DNA from: Agelas oroides
Lineage: Eukaryota; Porifera; Demospongiae; Agelasida; Agelasidae
Reading direction: 5' to 3'
NCBI GenBank assembly: GCA_949130485.1
Contig: OX422186.1
Coordinates: 6,112,792-6,176,791 of the forward strand
Length of the DNA stretch: 64,000 bases
Position 1 is the first letter of the stretch; every line of letters starts with the position of its first letter. The position numbers were made by a program, and so were the translations under genes. Shown here piece after piece: positions 22,260 through 59,987 of the stretch. The notes under the pieces are model-generated. The model did not search any database, had not been told where the DNA came from, and saw only the letters and a program-made list of their open reading frames with translations.

Positions 22260-22269
22260 GCGCATGCGC
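22260..22269. promoter_or_regulatory. NRF1-like palindrome upstream of gene B
   Basis: GCGCATGCGC matches the NRF1 (alpha-Pal) consensus core, a frequent element of animal promoters. It lies about 850 bp before the gene B ATG, in a stretch nearly identical between units. Function is inferred. Confidence 0.4.
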
Positions 22270-22411
22270 GATCATTCCCAGAAAAACCTGGGAATCCGTT
22301 TACGTTTGGAAATTGTCGGTAAAGTCAATACGTATACGTCCGATATATTTCCGTATCATCGAAAGATATAGCCATTTCGCGGCGTTTGTCAGTTGAATTA
22401 CCTTCAACTCC

Positions 22412-22487
22412 ATGAATGTAGAGGATAATCACCATGTAGGCCTATACGAAGGCAAAGATGCTTTCATGCCGCTACCAACTAGTTTCG
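22412..22487 (+). other. Candidate 5' leader exon with an upstream open frame (gene B)
   Basis: ATG at 22412 opens 25 codons ending at a good donor (TTCG/gtaagtc). Splicing to an acceptor at 23087-23088 would close the frame at TAG just before the receptor's ATG, making this a 29-codon upstream ORF in the leader. It is unchanged at 59287-59362. It could equally be the first exon of an unrelated small gene; no product recognised. Confidence 0.35.
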
Positions 22488-23110
22488 GTAAGTCAGTACG
22501 CTACGACTAGTACGCACTGAGGTGCTGTCATTCAGTCGTGCTTGACCGTAAACAAAGCGAGTTGGGTACAGGGCGGGGTAGCTACGCCGTTATCTTGTTA
22601 GTCTCGCCGTTGGGGTCACTTACGATTGCCAAATTTAACGGCGTGAGTGTGCGTTGTTTTGCTGTAGCTCTTTTTTTCAGCTTTGTATACGTATACTACT
22701 TTCGAATATCTTGTCCGTATATTATTCCACGTGGGAGAAAGCATGACATTTTATTTTTATCTCAAAAAGCACCAGACATATTTTGTTTACGGTAGCTAGA
22801 TGCCAATCCTTGTTTCCATTTGCTTGAAGCTCTATCCCCGTGAGGTGGAGGAACACTATCAACTCGTGTGGTTGAGAGCTACACTCTATACAGATGTGTT
22901 ATCATTCCGTATGGTATACATCAAAGGTTTCCATGGTGAACACCGTGCACTGTGGTATACAAAAACGTGTGCAGTCATCTTCCATGAATGCGTTTAGCTG
23001 AATGTAGAGTGTGCTGCAGTGTAGCTGACTATCTAGCTGTGTTTTTAACAGTTGACTATATAGCTACAAAACAGCTTTCTCTCTATAGCAGTATCTAAGT
23101 AGACTGCAGC

Positions 23111-49675
<26,565 letters not shown>

Positions 49676-49702
49676 AATTGCACATCTTAATACATACTTT
49701 CC

Positions 49703-49708
49703 AATAAA
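49703..49708 (+). promoter_or_regulatory. Candidate polyadenylation signal of gene B
   Basis: AATAAA lies 28 nt after the gene B stop codon. The aligned gene A position (about 16089) reads AGTAGA, so gene A must use another signal. Confidence 0.5.
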
Positions 49709-50626
49709 CATAAAAATGCAACTATATTAATTTTACTTTAAAGTAGATTGCTCAAATTTTACTATTATCCATAAGCTATATCTCTGAACCTTGCATAATG
49801 CTGTATGAAATGTCTGACTTGCTGCTTCTATACATGGTGTGGTTATTAGACATGATCATTATTGTAAAGACTTAAAAAACATTAAAAATGTAAAAAGATG
49901 TAAGGATGGCATGCCAAGAAGTATGCAAACAAGGTAGGGATAATGCATGAAAGCAAAGGTCAACAACATATTGGCAAAGCCCCATCCCTACATCTTTTTC
50001 ACAGTCTACCGACTCTCTGATACCTATGTAAATGTTCCAGGTCAACTGTCTCTTCACAGGAAATCAATAGTTTTGTTTGTGTGGAGTAGTTTGTGAATGC
50101 CATTATTAACATCTCATTGGCCATGGTGCCATAAAAACAGTCAAACCACAGCAGAGACATATTCAAGGGCAATCAACTTCCCAAGCCCAATATTTTGAGT
50201 CTAACTGACATAGGGTACACTCCAGAAACTGCTTGGAAATACCTTTGATGACCAAATAATAACCAGTGTTGAAGCCACGACCTTATTTCTTAGGTCAGAA
50301 TGTTGCCTTGCCTCAGTCTTGTATGCAGCCTGAATACAAATGCAATATTCTGTAGGCGTGGCACAGTACGCTGTCTATTGCAAACTCAGTGACAGCAAAC
50401 TCAGTGACATTGTACATTACAATTGCATGAGATGAGCCGGAAGCAATGCAAAGTTCATAATACCTATGCAAATTTTGCATGTGTGATGTTTCAAAGGTAT
50501 GTATGTGGCACACTCATACATTTTGATTTTTAATGCCAATTTCACCATTCAGTTTGGTTTTAAAATAGAAGTGTATTAGGTCAGTAAGGTACCCTCAAAT
50601 AAATTGTGGCTTAACTTTCCTATTTA

Positions 50627-50736
50627 GCTATTATAGGTACACTGTATTTGAGCCCTTCCATGTTTACCAAACTGACTGATTGACCAGCTGCAGTTTGGTA
50701 AACATGGAAGGCCTCAAATACAGTACCTATAATAGC
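50627..50736. repeat. Long hairpin at the GT14 indel edge (unit 2)
   Basis: Same hairpin with longer arms (GCTATTATAGG and CCTATAATAGC at the tips). The unit-2-specific GT14 segment begins right after it. Confidence 0.8.
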
Positions 50737-51112
50737 ATCCCATTCTGGGGTATGAATGCTAACTCAAGCAATTTATTTGACACCTTTGCATGTTTACCAA
50801 ATTAATCGACCTTTAAGGTTTAACTAAACAACAGTTATTCAACAAAATTTACTTGTTAACCAGTTTGCTTTCTGCTCTAAAACATCTGCTGCTATATTTT
50901 GCTTAATAACAAATCACTTGTTTGTTTTGTGTTTTTCATATGTTAACTGCTGTGTTCAGTTACTGCAGTTGACTAGCTACTATACCGGGGGTAGTAACTA
51001 TATAGGCTGGTTCCCAGGCCTTCGCCACCGTCCAGTTTTTGATCGCTTACAGTATGAAAAGTTGGAGACGGGAACGGCCTTAGTAACTATATTAGCTAGG
51101 ATTGACTCCAGC

Positions 51113-51296
51113 ATGAAAACCTTCCAGTAGTTGAGTGGAGGCCGTTCAACTAGCTAGTTTCTACACCTTTGGATCAAGTGCCAGAGACACCAGTCTTCCC
51201 AGAAATGATGATGGCTACTCCTCACTGATATCACTCTCCACAGCATTTCCTTACTTTGGAACCAATCCTAATTCAGTCTATGTCTTTGGAACCTAA
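51113..51296 (+). pseudogene. Broken copy of the NIDO-receptor first exon
   Basis: ATGAAAACC is followed by a ~35-bp loss of the signal-peptide core and a TAG. It then matches gene C exon 1 closely through the LASFYTFGSS, SLSTAFPYFGTN region and diverges at the position of the splice donor, where TATGTCTTTGGAACCTAA replaces it. There is no following NIDO exon. It lies in the unit-2-specific segment beside the GT14 gene. Confidence 0.8.
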
Positions 51297-51880
51297 GAGC
51301 TGTATAATGATTACTTAGTGTTTTATGTACATGGCAAGTAGACTCATTTATATATGGTGGGGATTGTGTGATGTATATGCATGTAAAAGAGTTACATCAT
51401 GGCTAGAAAATTCTTGTACCGAACAACAACACTAGCCCAATAGCTAAATTGGAAGCCAAACATTTAGCTGCTGATCACAATCATGTTTAGGCAAACGTGT
51501 GTATGTAACATTTTTGGTAATAATGGCAACTATCACTCAGCAGTGTGAAGACATCACACGGCAGATGCCTACCACTCCCCCCCCAAGCTGTGCATGCTTA
51601 AATTACTACATGTAGTCTCTGGCAAATAATTCTGTGATAGTATAATTTTAGGTATGTGTAAACACTTGAAAAGGCTGGCTTTATAAGAAGAATCAGTTTC
51701 AGATACACAGGTATATCTGCACAGTTGCTTAGCTAGAAAAGTGAACACCCACCCATAAACTGTAACACTGGAGAATGAACTTGTTTCCATTGCTGAGAAT
51801 TATAGGCAAGGTACTGAGCCTAATGGGCTGCATGAAAAGTTGCATGCTAAGTAAAATACAGTTGTAGATGTTATACAGAG

Positions 51881-53440
51881 TCAGCTATGCACAAGTGTGT
51901 TGCTAGCAATTAAGCAATCATTTTCATACTCAAGCTTGTTTTGTTCCACTAGCCTTTCTTCCATGCAGTCCATAATGATATGATCCCACTCTATAAAGTA
52001 CTTGTTGAAGAAGAAAGTTGGACGGTGTGCATTGACACCCTTGCTGTACACTGTGGGTAGGTCACCACTGCTCAGAATGCAAAGGTCATGAACAACACTT
52101 CCCTTGCACAACTCCTGTGGATGACGCCTGGCCTGTCCACTATTCATCCATATGCACATTTCCACATTAGGCATTATAGTAGCATTCTTTGGAGGACCAC
52201 CAGGTACACCTGGTGCATGGTATAATGTTGAATAAAAGTGTTCTTCTGGAATTTTGACATCTTTCAGGTATTTCCTGAATGCTACAGCAGTTGCATTTGT
52301 CAGGAGAAATGACACAAATGATCTGGCAACAACCATATAGTTCAAACCTTTGTAAAGTTTAAGATTGTATGGTACAGGTCCTAGTTTCTTTTGTGTCTTC
52401 ATAATGTACCCATCAGATAAATTAGCTTTGAAGAGAAAGCGGTCTACTCTATCTCCATTCGGCAATTCACTAGAATGTATAGCAGACGATCCATTCAACT
52501 TTATGAGGTTCTGTACTATCTCTCTGTTTGTCTTCAGTGGTAACTCTCGACCACATAAGTTGATGGCATACCTCCACCTTGAGGGTTTGAATCTCATCAA
52601 GTCTTGCATACAGCTCAACTGAGCATCCATAATGCTATGATGTCTATAGTACACCTTCTCCAATTTTGAGGCAACAAACACATTGTCTAGACATCGAGAG
52701 ATGGCCTGAAATGCTCTTATGAACTTGGGTTCTTGCTTCGCATCTGGGTGGATACAGTACAAGTTGTGGGGTTGGTAAATGGCTTTTAGTAGCCGCAGCA
52801 CCTGCTGCACATTGGTGTACACCACAAGGATATATGCCACAGGGTAGTTCTCCTCTTCAGAAGACACATAGAAGTTATTGGAGTATTCATCAACTATGTG
52901 AGAACAGTTGTTAAGGCTTTTGAAAAAAATGTAATCTGACTCAGCACTGACCCAAGTTTGGAGCTGTTTCTTCACCCTCTTTAACTCTCTCTCATCACCT
53001 TTCCTAAGTGCCTCACAGTTTGCCTTTATCCTGGGCTGAAGGAGAGTCACCAAGCCATTCTCCCAAGATTTCAAACTAGTCACATTGCAATGGTTTCGGC
53101 TGCTCCATCTACTTATACTGGACTGGGGAGTATATTGCACTGATCGTACTGGGAAATTATGTGCAGCAAGAAGTATGGATGCAAGTACTGGTTTCGGATT
53201 AAATGGCCACAAGGAGAAAGTCACTAGCCCAATGAAGATAATCAGTACAATGGCTGCATGCAACAGCTTTAAGTGATTGAATACATGAGGTAAGAGTAGA
53301 GTTGAAGAGCTTCTTTTCATAGTAGCACCTATTATTAGGATTAAAAGTATAGGCATAAGGCAAAAAGACATAAGTATTACAAGGATATTTTTACTGAGCA
53401 CAGAATCAGACTGTACTATGAATAGGAGTGACATACTCAA
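51881..53440 (-). CDS. GT14-family beta-1,6-N-acetylglucosaminyltransferase (core 2/I-branching-like), intronless
   Basis: A 519-residue open frame. Residues ~198-320 carry the core 2/I GlcNAc-transferase pattern: YPVAYILVVY, LLKAIYQPHNLYCIHPDAK, NVFVASKLEKVYY, WRYAINLCGRELPLKTN and EIV. PEEHFYSTL near 398-406 corresponds to the family's catalytic Glu region, followed by PGVPGG. Many cysteines are spread through the domain, as expected for the disulfide-rich lumenal enzyme. It should add GlcNAc branches to O-glycans in the Golgi. Two hydrophobic N-terminal segments are present (about 19-38 and 60-77). A start at Met41 (53320) would give the usual single-anchor type II topology, so the true start is uncertain. 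Single-exon coding is usual for animal relatives. It sits opposite in strand between genes B and C. Confidence 0.88.
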   Translation of the reverse strand: MSMSLLFIVQSDSVLSKNILVILMSFCLMPILLILIIGATMKRSSSTLLLPHVFNHLKLLHAAIVLIIFIGLVTFSLWPFNPKPVLASILLAAHNFPVRSVQYTPQSSISRWSSRNHCNVTSLKSWENGLVTLLQPRIKANCEALRKGDERELKRVKKQLQTWVSAESDYIFFKSLNNCSHIVDEYSNNFYVSSEEENYPVAYILVVYTNVQQVLRLLKAIYQPHNLYCIHPDAKQEPKFIRAFQAISRCLDNVFVASKLEKVYYRHHSIMDAQLSCMQDLMRFKPSRWRYAINLCGRELPLKTNREIVQNLIKLNGSSAIHSSELPNGDRVDRFLFKANLSDGYIMKTQKKLGPVPYNLKLYKGLNYMVVARSFVSFLLTNATAVAFRKYLKDVKIPEEHFYSTLYHAPGVPGGPPKNATIMPNVEMCIWMNSGQARRHPQELCKGSVVHDLCILSSGDLPTVYSKGVNAHRPTFFFNKYFIEWDHIIMDCMEERLVEQNKLEYENDCLIASNTLVHS

Positions 53441-53884
53441 TTAGTGGTTTACACAAGCAGCCATGATGGAGAAAGTACTTTTTGTACCTGTTGCTACTGT
53501 GGTGTGCCCATTGCTACTGTCCTGTGCCCAGACCCAACCCCTCACAAGGAATGGTCTGACACACCACGTCCAGTTTCTTGGTCTATATAGTGAGTGCTGT
53601 GATCTGGTTTCAAGACTAGTGGAACCAACCAAAGTCATGTGCAAAGCTTGGGCTAAAAGCTGCTTGTAACCCCTGTAGTATATAATTATAGTTATTGTGC
53701 TTCCCTGTACTACGATAATGCAGGGCCTTCCTGAAAATCAGCTACAGAGCTGAGGAAACACCCTGTAAAAATATGAATTTTATCTATCTATATCACAGCA
53801 CTCACTAGACCAGACATAGTGTGCCAGACCATTTTTCCTTGTGAGGGGTTGGGTCTGGGCACAGCAAAGGGAATTGACATATTC

Positions 53885-54028
53885 AACTTGTGGTTGAAGT
53901 TACAAAGTGCTTTCTCTGTCATGGCTGCCTGTGTAAACCACTAATTGAGTATGTCACCCCTATTGATATATAGTAGCCACGGTACAGTCTGATTCTGCAT
54001 TAGTGTGCTCAGTAATAATATCCTCACA
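53885..54028 (+). pseudogene. Older 5' fragment of a GT14 gene (unit 2)
   Basis: Counterpart of 17465-17600. It faces the intact GT14 gene head to head; with the sequence between them it forms an inverted repeat (53441-53600 against 53780-53960). Confidence 0.7.
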
Positions 54029-54627
54029 CTACATAGTGCACCTGAGGACTGTAAATACATACCTCAATGTAGCCTCATTCCCAGGTCTTCCTTATATTCA
54101 CTGGACAATTATATGAAACTTGCACACAGTATGAGATAAGCCATAGATTTTGATAACTGCATGCATATCAAGGTAATTATGACACAGAATCTGTTTTTCT
54201 AGGGAGGAGGTGGTGTTTCAGTAGGGGTGGTTTATGAGGTTTCTGGAAAGTAACTGTTCAGTGAGGAGTATTTAGCGATGGCCTCAGAAGGGGAAGTTTC
54301 TGAGATTCAGTAACTATACAGCATACAGGCTGTTTGAGAGCATATACAGACTCAATGTAGCTACTGAGAGGATTCAATGACTACACAAGCTGAGGTGGAA
54401 GTGGGAACAAGCCTACCTCGATGCACTCCCTAAGTTTTGTTAGCATGCATGCATGCACTCGTACAAGTGTCACAGAATATCTGTAGAATATACTGAATAT
54501 TACACACAACAATAATACATCCAATTTCATAGTGTGCATGTGTTGCTTCACCAATAGTACTGATGTGCTTGAATTTGTTAAGCTGCACACCAGCAATACA
54601 TGCAGACAGCAACCGCACAGCTAGCTA

Positions 54628-55084
54628 CACTGTAAAAAAAAATTTGGGTTACTTCAACCATATTTTGGTCGTCTCAGTTGCATGCCTGTTATGTCTGTGA
54701 TACATTACGAACTTCAAGCAAGGCAACCAATCTCATTCTGAATCAGAGTGTAGTTGAGAAGCTTCTCCCTTTGTTAAATTAGTATCTCCTTTCAGAAGGC
54801 TTATAGCATTTCTGGTGAGGTTGGTGTTTCTTTGATCCTACACTGACATCTGTCCCTGGAGGAGTACCTGGTTGCATGGCTGTGGTAGAAATGCCAGGAG
54901 TGTAACCACATAGCTATAGGCTTTCTGTAAGAAGATCCTAACTGAGGGAGAAGCTTCTCAATTACACTTAAGCTTTGATTCAAATAGGAAGCATCCCTTT
55001 GAAGTTTGTAATGTGTCACACACAACAGGCATGCAACTGAGATGACCAAAATATGGTTGAAGTAACCCAAATGGTTTTACAGTG
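54628..55084. mobile_element. Palindromic TA-flanked element with ~200-bp arms, unit 2 only
   Basis: It begins CACTGTAAAA and ends TTTTACAGTG with TA on both sides. The first ~200 bp are inverted at the other end (for example GTTACTTCAACCATATTTTGG and its complement). Unit 1 has the intact site at about 18480. Size, TA target and long arms fit a Tc1/mariner-type foldback MITE. Confidence 0.8.
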
Positions 55085-55946
55085 TAGTTTTGTGCCCAGA
55101 TCCAACCCTCATGACAAGGAATTTCAAAATGGACTGGCACATATACCAAGTCAGATGAACTGCTGTAGTCCCTAATGCAGTATAATTATAGTATTGGGAT
55201 AAGTAATGTATAGCTATTTCCCACTATGGATATGCCAACATTGCACAGTTCAGTACTTTTATGCACTGAAGTATCATAATTGCCATGACTGACAACTCTA
55301 TGCATGGTTTAGTTTCCTATTGCATCACTGACTGCCCTGCAGTAGCCCAGCTACTTTATCTCTTTGCAGAAACACTGCATGCTCACAGTATGATTAATTT
55401 AGTGTATATGTAAGTCTCAAACTACAGCGTTTTCAGTCTGTCCAGTGTTTACTGACTGGCTAGGTAAATTATGATGGCATTCCCTCTGAGGGGAGAGCCT
55501 GGGAACGACGTTACTTTTATGCAACATGAAGGATAAAAAAAAATCAACAACATACAGTGCTGACTAAATCATGATCAAGCATGGCAGAGAAAATTCACAT
55601 AAGTTTTCAAACTAACCGCAAATGAAGACGTTCTTTTTTGTCGTTGTCTCACGGTAACAGGCCAATTTCTTTTTTGAGCCGACTTTCGACTTAGCCGTCA
55701 ACACGTACTTCTTTTGCGCATGCGTAAGATGTCCGTAAACAAAAAATATGTACGATAACTTAGAGCCCGGGTAATCTCACAGACACGGTACCACACAGCG
55801 ACGTTGAAATTCCGTTCAGATAACCTATTATACAAGGCACACCCTGCCATGCATGCAATTAATTATTGTGGCTTGAGTGCCAATACACTGTTAAAATAGC
55901 ATTTTAATACTTTGGAAAGGAGGAGGAAAAACAAACCAACAAACAA

Positions 55947-55988
55947 AAAACAACAACAACAACAACAACAGCAACAACAACAACAAAA
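55947..55988. repeat. (CAA)n microsatellite (unit 2)
   Basis: Length variant of 19330-19382. Confidence 0.9.
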
Positions 55989-58421
55989 ACTTGACCGTAT
56001 TCTCAAAACGGTTCCTGTTCAGGCAGGAGATTATGAGCGGCGCGAAGGAGTGTCAAACTACCATACATTAGTTGGTTCCATCCTCTCCCGAATTTGGCGC
56101 CTCCAAAACGCGCCTTATAAGGTAGCTGCATGTTTGCACCTACTTCGTTAAGAAGCCAAGCAGGTGGCTATTGTCACAGCAGGCAGGCTATTGAGAATCC
56201 ATAGTAGTCGCGGTAGCAACCTCAAAGCTCATTAGCACGAGTAGGTTAAAACCATATAAGGCGCGTTTTTAAAGTGTGATTCAATACAGGATGGTCTGAC
56301 GCTCCTTCTCGCGTAGCGGTTCATAAGCTCCTGTTCAGGGCTGCCGGCACTAGTACGGCTGGTACGGCCATGACTTGTACTGGGAGAAAAAAATGCATCA
56401 GGGCCGGCGGCCGGGACGGCCATGGCTGTACCGGTTTTTGAGAGAGAAAAAAATGGCCGTCGCTTGAATTCCAATCTACGCGTGCGTATTATCCCCCGGC
56501 GTTCATCATAGCTTCTCTGCACATTTTCGAGGCTTCGAGCGTCCAAAGTTGCGACGAGAGGACCGGGGCTTTCTCACACCATTCGGACGCGAGACCAGCC
56601 CGCGAAATGTGGGCAGGGCTAACATGCGCGCGCGCGAAATTCAGTGTTGCATGCTTGCGAATGATGGTAACCTTTAAAAAAAGAGGCCTGATCAAGCCTT
56701 TTACTTAGAAGAGATCTCAGAGCACCTAATTTAAAAAAATTTTCCTGGAGGAGCATGCTCGTACCCAGGCCGCGTGGGAGGAGAAAGATGGCCTGGTTAT
56801 CAATCAATCATCATCAAATAACCCCAAGTGGGGAACGGTATAAAAAAGAGATAATCACAATGAACACAACAGGAACATGCACATACACCCACACAAGAAC
56901 ACAATAAAATCAACGTCCATTGTGTTGTATACAAGTACACATGCTGCAGCTGTCATGTCGGGAAACAGAGGGTGGACATCTTGAGAGCAGCGGTGAACTG
57001 AGATATTGTGACCTCAGACGAGTGGTATTCTGATACGACCACCACCCTGGAGCTGTAGTGAACAGCTCCATTGACTACTCTTCTTGGTCAGGGAGGGAGG
57101 AGAAAGGGAGACAGGGGTACAGATGCACACAGTACAAGCCCAACTAAGGTGTCTTTTGTTGGGAGTCTCTCAGCTACTACAGTATAGTGCGAGTCTTTGA
57201 CCTGATAGAGTCTTGTCAAATCCTCATTGCAAGCCTGCCAATAATCAGTGTCCATATGAACAGGTGAATGGGCAGCAAACCAGCATAGTTAGATGGTGCT
57301 GCAGTACAGTAGCCCAGAACCTGCAGCCGTGCACCCAGGGCACTTGGGGTAGACACCACCAGCACGCCACCAGTCACCAGCACAGACACCATGTCAAGGT
57401 ATTCCTGTCTTCCTCCAGAGCTGTCACCTCTGTTGTATGACTAAAACAAACATAATCAGAAGCTGCCACCTTCCTTGTCGAAACTCACACCACGTGGTTA
57501 AGAAGATGTCCATGTCTACAGTTGAGTGGAGCAGGCCAGCCAGCAAGCCAGCTTAGTCAGACGGGCGCTGCAGTACAGTAGCCCATAAACTGCAGCCGTG
57601 CACCCAGGGCACTTGGGATACACCACCAGCACACTACCACCAAACCAGCATGGCCATCTTGTCGAAACACTCTCGTATTTTCTAGAGCTGCCACCTCTGT
57701 CATATAACAAACGTGATCAGAAGCTGCCACCTTCCTCGTCGAAAAAATCACACCACGCGATCGTATTCAATCATTCAATCATCATCGAATAACCCCAAGT
57801 GGGGAACGGTACAAAGAATAAAGAACATAGCAGTAACATGCACATGCACACACACAAGAACACAATTAAATCAACGTCCATTGTGTTGTACAAGTACACA
57901 TGCTGCCGCTGTCTTGTCAGGAAAAAGAGAGGTGGACGTCTTGAGAGCAGCAGTAGACTGAGATATTGTGACCTCAGACGAGTGGTATTAACAATATGAC
58001 CACTATACTGAACAGCTCCATTGGCTACTCTTCTTAGTCAGAGAGGGAGGAGAAAGGGAGACAGGGGTACAGATGTACACAGTACAAGCCAACTATGGTG
58101 TCTTTGTTAGGGGTCTCTTTGCTACTACAGTACAGTACAAGTCTTTGACCTGAGGAGTCTTGTCCAATCCTCAATGCTAGCCCACCAATAATCAGTGTCC
58201 ATGTGAACAGGTGAATGGGCAGCAAGGCAGCTTAGTCAGACAGACGCTGCAGTACAGTAGCCCAGAACCAGCAACCGTGCACCCAGGGCACTTGGGGTAG
58301 AAACCACCAGCTCACCAGTCACCAGCACAGACACCTTGTCAAGGTATTTCTATCTTCCTCTAGAGCTGCCACCTCTGTCGTATGACTAAACAAACATAAT
58401 CAGAAGGATTTCCATTAATAG

Positions 58422-58531
58422 CAGAACGTTAGCATCCGTAAGCTATACAGTGATTTATATGGTTAGGGTGGGGTTAGGGTTGGGTTAGGGCTGGTATAAA
58501 TACCGTATAGCATACGGATGCTAACGTTCTG
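58422..58531. mobile_element. Short MITE with TTAGGG-like core (unit 2)
   Basis: Same 110-bp element as at 21547-21656, immediately before the 62-bp-TIR element. Confidence 0.65.
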
Positions 58532-58549
58532 TCATTAACGGCTTGTATC

Positions 58550-58800
58550 CAGAGGAGGTTGGACACGGTTGAACTTTACTAATTAAAATGGCTGAGGTCA
58601 CACTAATTGATCTTGGATATTGCAAGGTAGAAAGCTTTTTAGCTTTTTATATGACTTGCCCCAGCCTTGAATCTTGATTTGAAAACTGGGGGCCCCCTCA
58701 GTAAAAGTCGAGAGAGCTAGTCTGTTGAGATACGAAAAATCAATTAGTGTGACCTCAGCCATTTTAATTAGTAAAGTTCAACCGTGTCCAACCTCCTCTG
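58550..58800. mobile_element. MULE-like MITE: 62-bp terminal inverted repeats, 9-bp TSD (unit 2)
   Basis: Counterpart of 21675-21925. Here the two 62-bp ends match perfectly and GCTTGTATC flanks both sides (58541-58549, 58801-58809). Confidence 0.85.
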
Positions 58801-59134
58801 GCTTGTATCAGAAGCTGCCACCTTCGTCAAAAAACTCACACCACGTAGTTAAGAAGATGTCCATGTCTTTGAGATGAGTGGAGCAGGCCAGCCAGCAAGC
58901 CAGCTTAGTCAGACGGGCGCTGCAGTACAGTAGCCCAGAACCTGCAGCCGTGCACCCAGGGCACTTGGGATACCGGTAGACACCACCAGCACACTACCAA
59001 CACACTACCATCAAACAAGCACAGTCATCTTGTCAAAATATTCTTGTATTTTCCAGAGCTGCCACCTCTGTCGTATAACAAACATGATCAGAAGCTGCCA
59101 CCTTCCTCAAAATCACACCACGTATCGACTCCTT

Positions 59135-59144
59135 GCGCATGCGC
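59135..59144. promoter_or_regulatory. NRF1-like palindrome upstream of gene C
   Basis: Same GCGCATGCGC as at 22260, about 850 bp before the gene C ATG. Confidence 0.4.
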
Positions 59145-59286
59145 GATCATTCCCAGAAAAACCTGGGAATCCGTTTACGTTTGGAAATTGTCGGTAAAGT
59201 CAATACGTATACGTCCGATATATTTCCGTATCATCGAAAGATATAGCCATTTCGCGGCGTTTGTCAGTTGAATTACCTTCAACTCC

Positions 59287-59362
59287 ATGAATGTAGAGGA
59301 TAATCACCATGTAGGCCTATACGAAGGCAAAGATGCTTTCATGCCGCTACCAACTAGTTTCG
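59287..59362 (+). other. Candidate 5' leader exon with an upstream open frame (gene C)
   Basis: Identical counterpart of 22412-22487, with the same donor and the same possible splice to just before the gene C start. Confidence 0.35.
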
Positions 59363-59987
59363 GTAAGTCAGTACGCTACGACTAGTACGCACTGAGGTGC
59401 TGTCATTCAGTCGTGCTTGACCGTAAACAAAGCGAGTTGGGTACAGGGCGGGGTAGCTACGCCGTTATCTTGTTAGTCTCGCCGTTGGGGTCACTTACGA
59501 TTGCCAAATTTAACGGCGTGAGTGTGCGTTGTTTTGCTGTAGCTCTTTTTTTCAGCTTTGTATACGTATACTACTTTCGAATATCTTGTCCGTATATTAT
59601 TCCACGTGGGAGAAAGCATGACATTTTATTTTTATCTCAAAAAGCACCAGACATATTTTGTTTACGGTAGCTAGATGCAAATCCTTGTTTCCATTTGCTT
59701 GAAGCTCTATCCCCGTGAGGTGGAGGAACACTATCAACTCATGTGGTTGAGAGCTACACTCTATGCAGATGTGTTATCATTCCGTATGGTATACATCAAA
59801 GGTTTCCATGGTGAACACCGTGCACTGTGGTATACAAAAACGTGTACTACAGAGTGCTTCCATGAATGCGTTTAGCTGAATTAGAGTGTGCTGCAGTGTA
59901 GCTGACTATCTAGCTGTGTTTTTAACAGTTGACTATATAGCTACAAAACAGCTTTCTCTCTATAGCAGTATCTAAGTAGACCACAGC

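Larger units (their letters stand above)
16061..23110. other. Intergenic region between genes A and B
   Basis: It holds the 3' flank of gene A, a long hairpin, two GT14 5' fragments, a dispersed repeat, a CAA repeat, a foldback, the ~0.7-kb tandem array with nested MITEs, and a likely promoter stretch at 22.25-23.1 kb. No intact gene seen. Confidence 0.65.
49676..51880. other. Intergenic region between gene B and the GT14 gene
   Basis: 3' flank of gene B up to the hairpin at 50627-50736, then unit-2-specific DNA with the NIDO exon fragment at 51113-51296. 51300-51880 shows nothing recognisable. Confidence 0.6.
56795..59115. repeat. Tandem array of a ~0.7-kb unit, expanded (unit 2)
   Basis: Counterpart of 20188-22250, with about 265 extra bases around 57390-57650 that repeat array sequence. 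The nested MITEs are at 58422-58800. Confidence 0.7.
53441..59987. other. Intergenic region between the GT14 gene and gene C
   Basis: Inverted repeat of GT14 leader sequence, TA-flanked palindromic element, CAA repeat, foldback, tandem array with MITEs, and the gene C promoter stretch. No further intact gene seen. Confidence 0.6.

Noticed and set aside
22538..22997. Open frames between the leader exon and gene B exon 1 as a small gene
   Set aside because: They sit in the likely leader intron; conservation there is no higher than in the surrounding promoter stretch.
53320..53440. Asserting Met1 as the true GT14 start
   Set aside because: The extra N-terminal hydrophobic segment is unusual for a type II Golgi enzyme and Met41 would give normal topology; both are left open.
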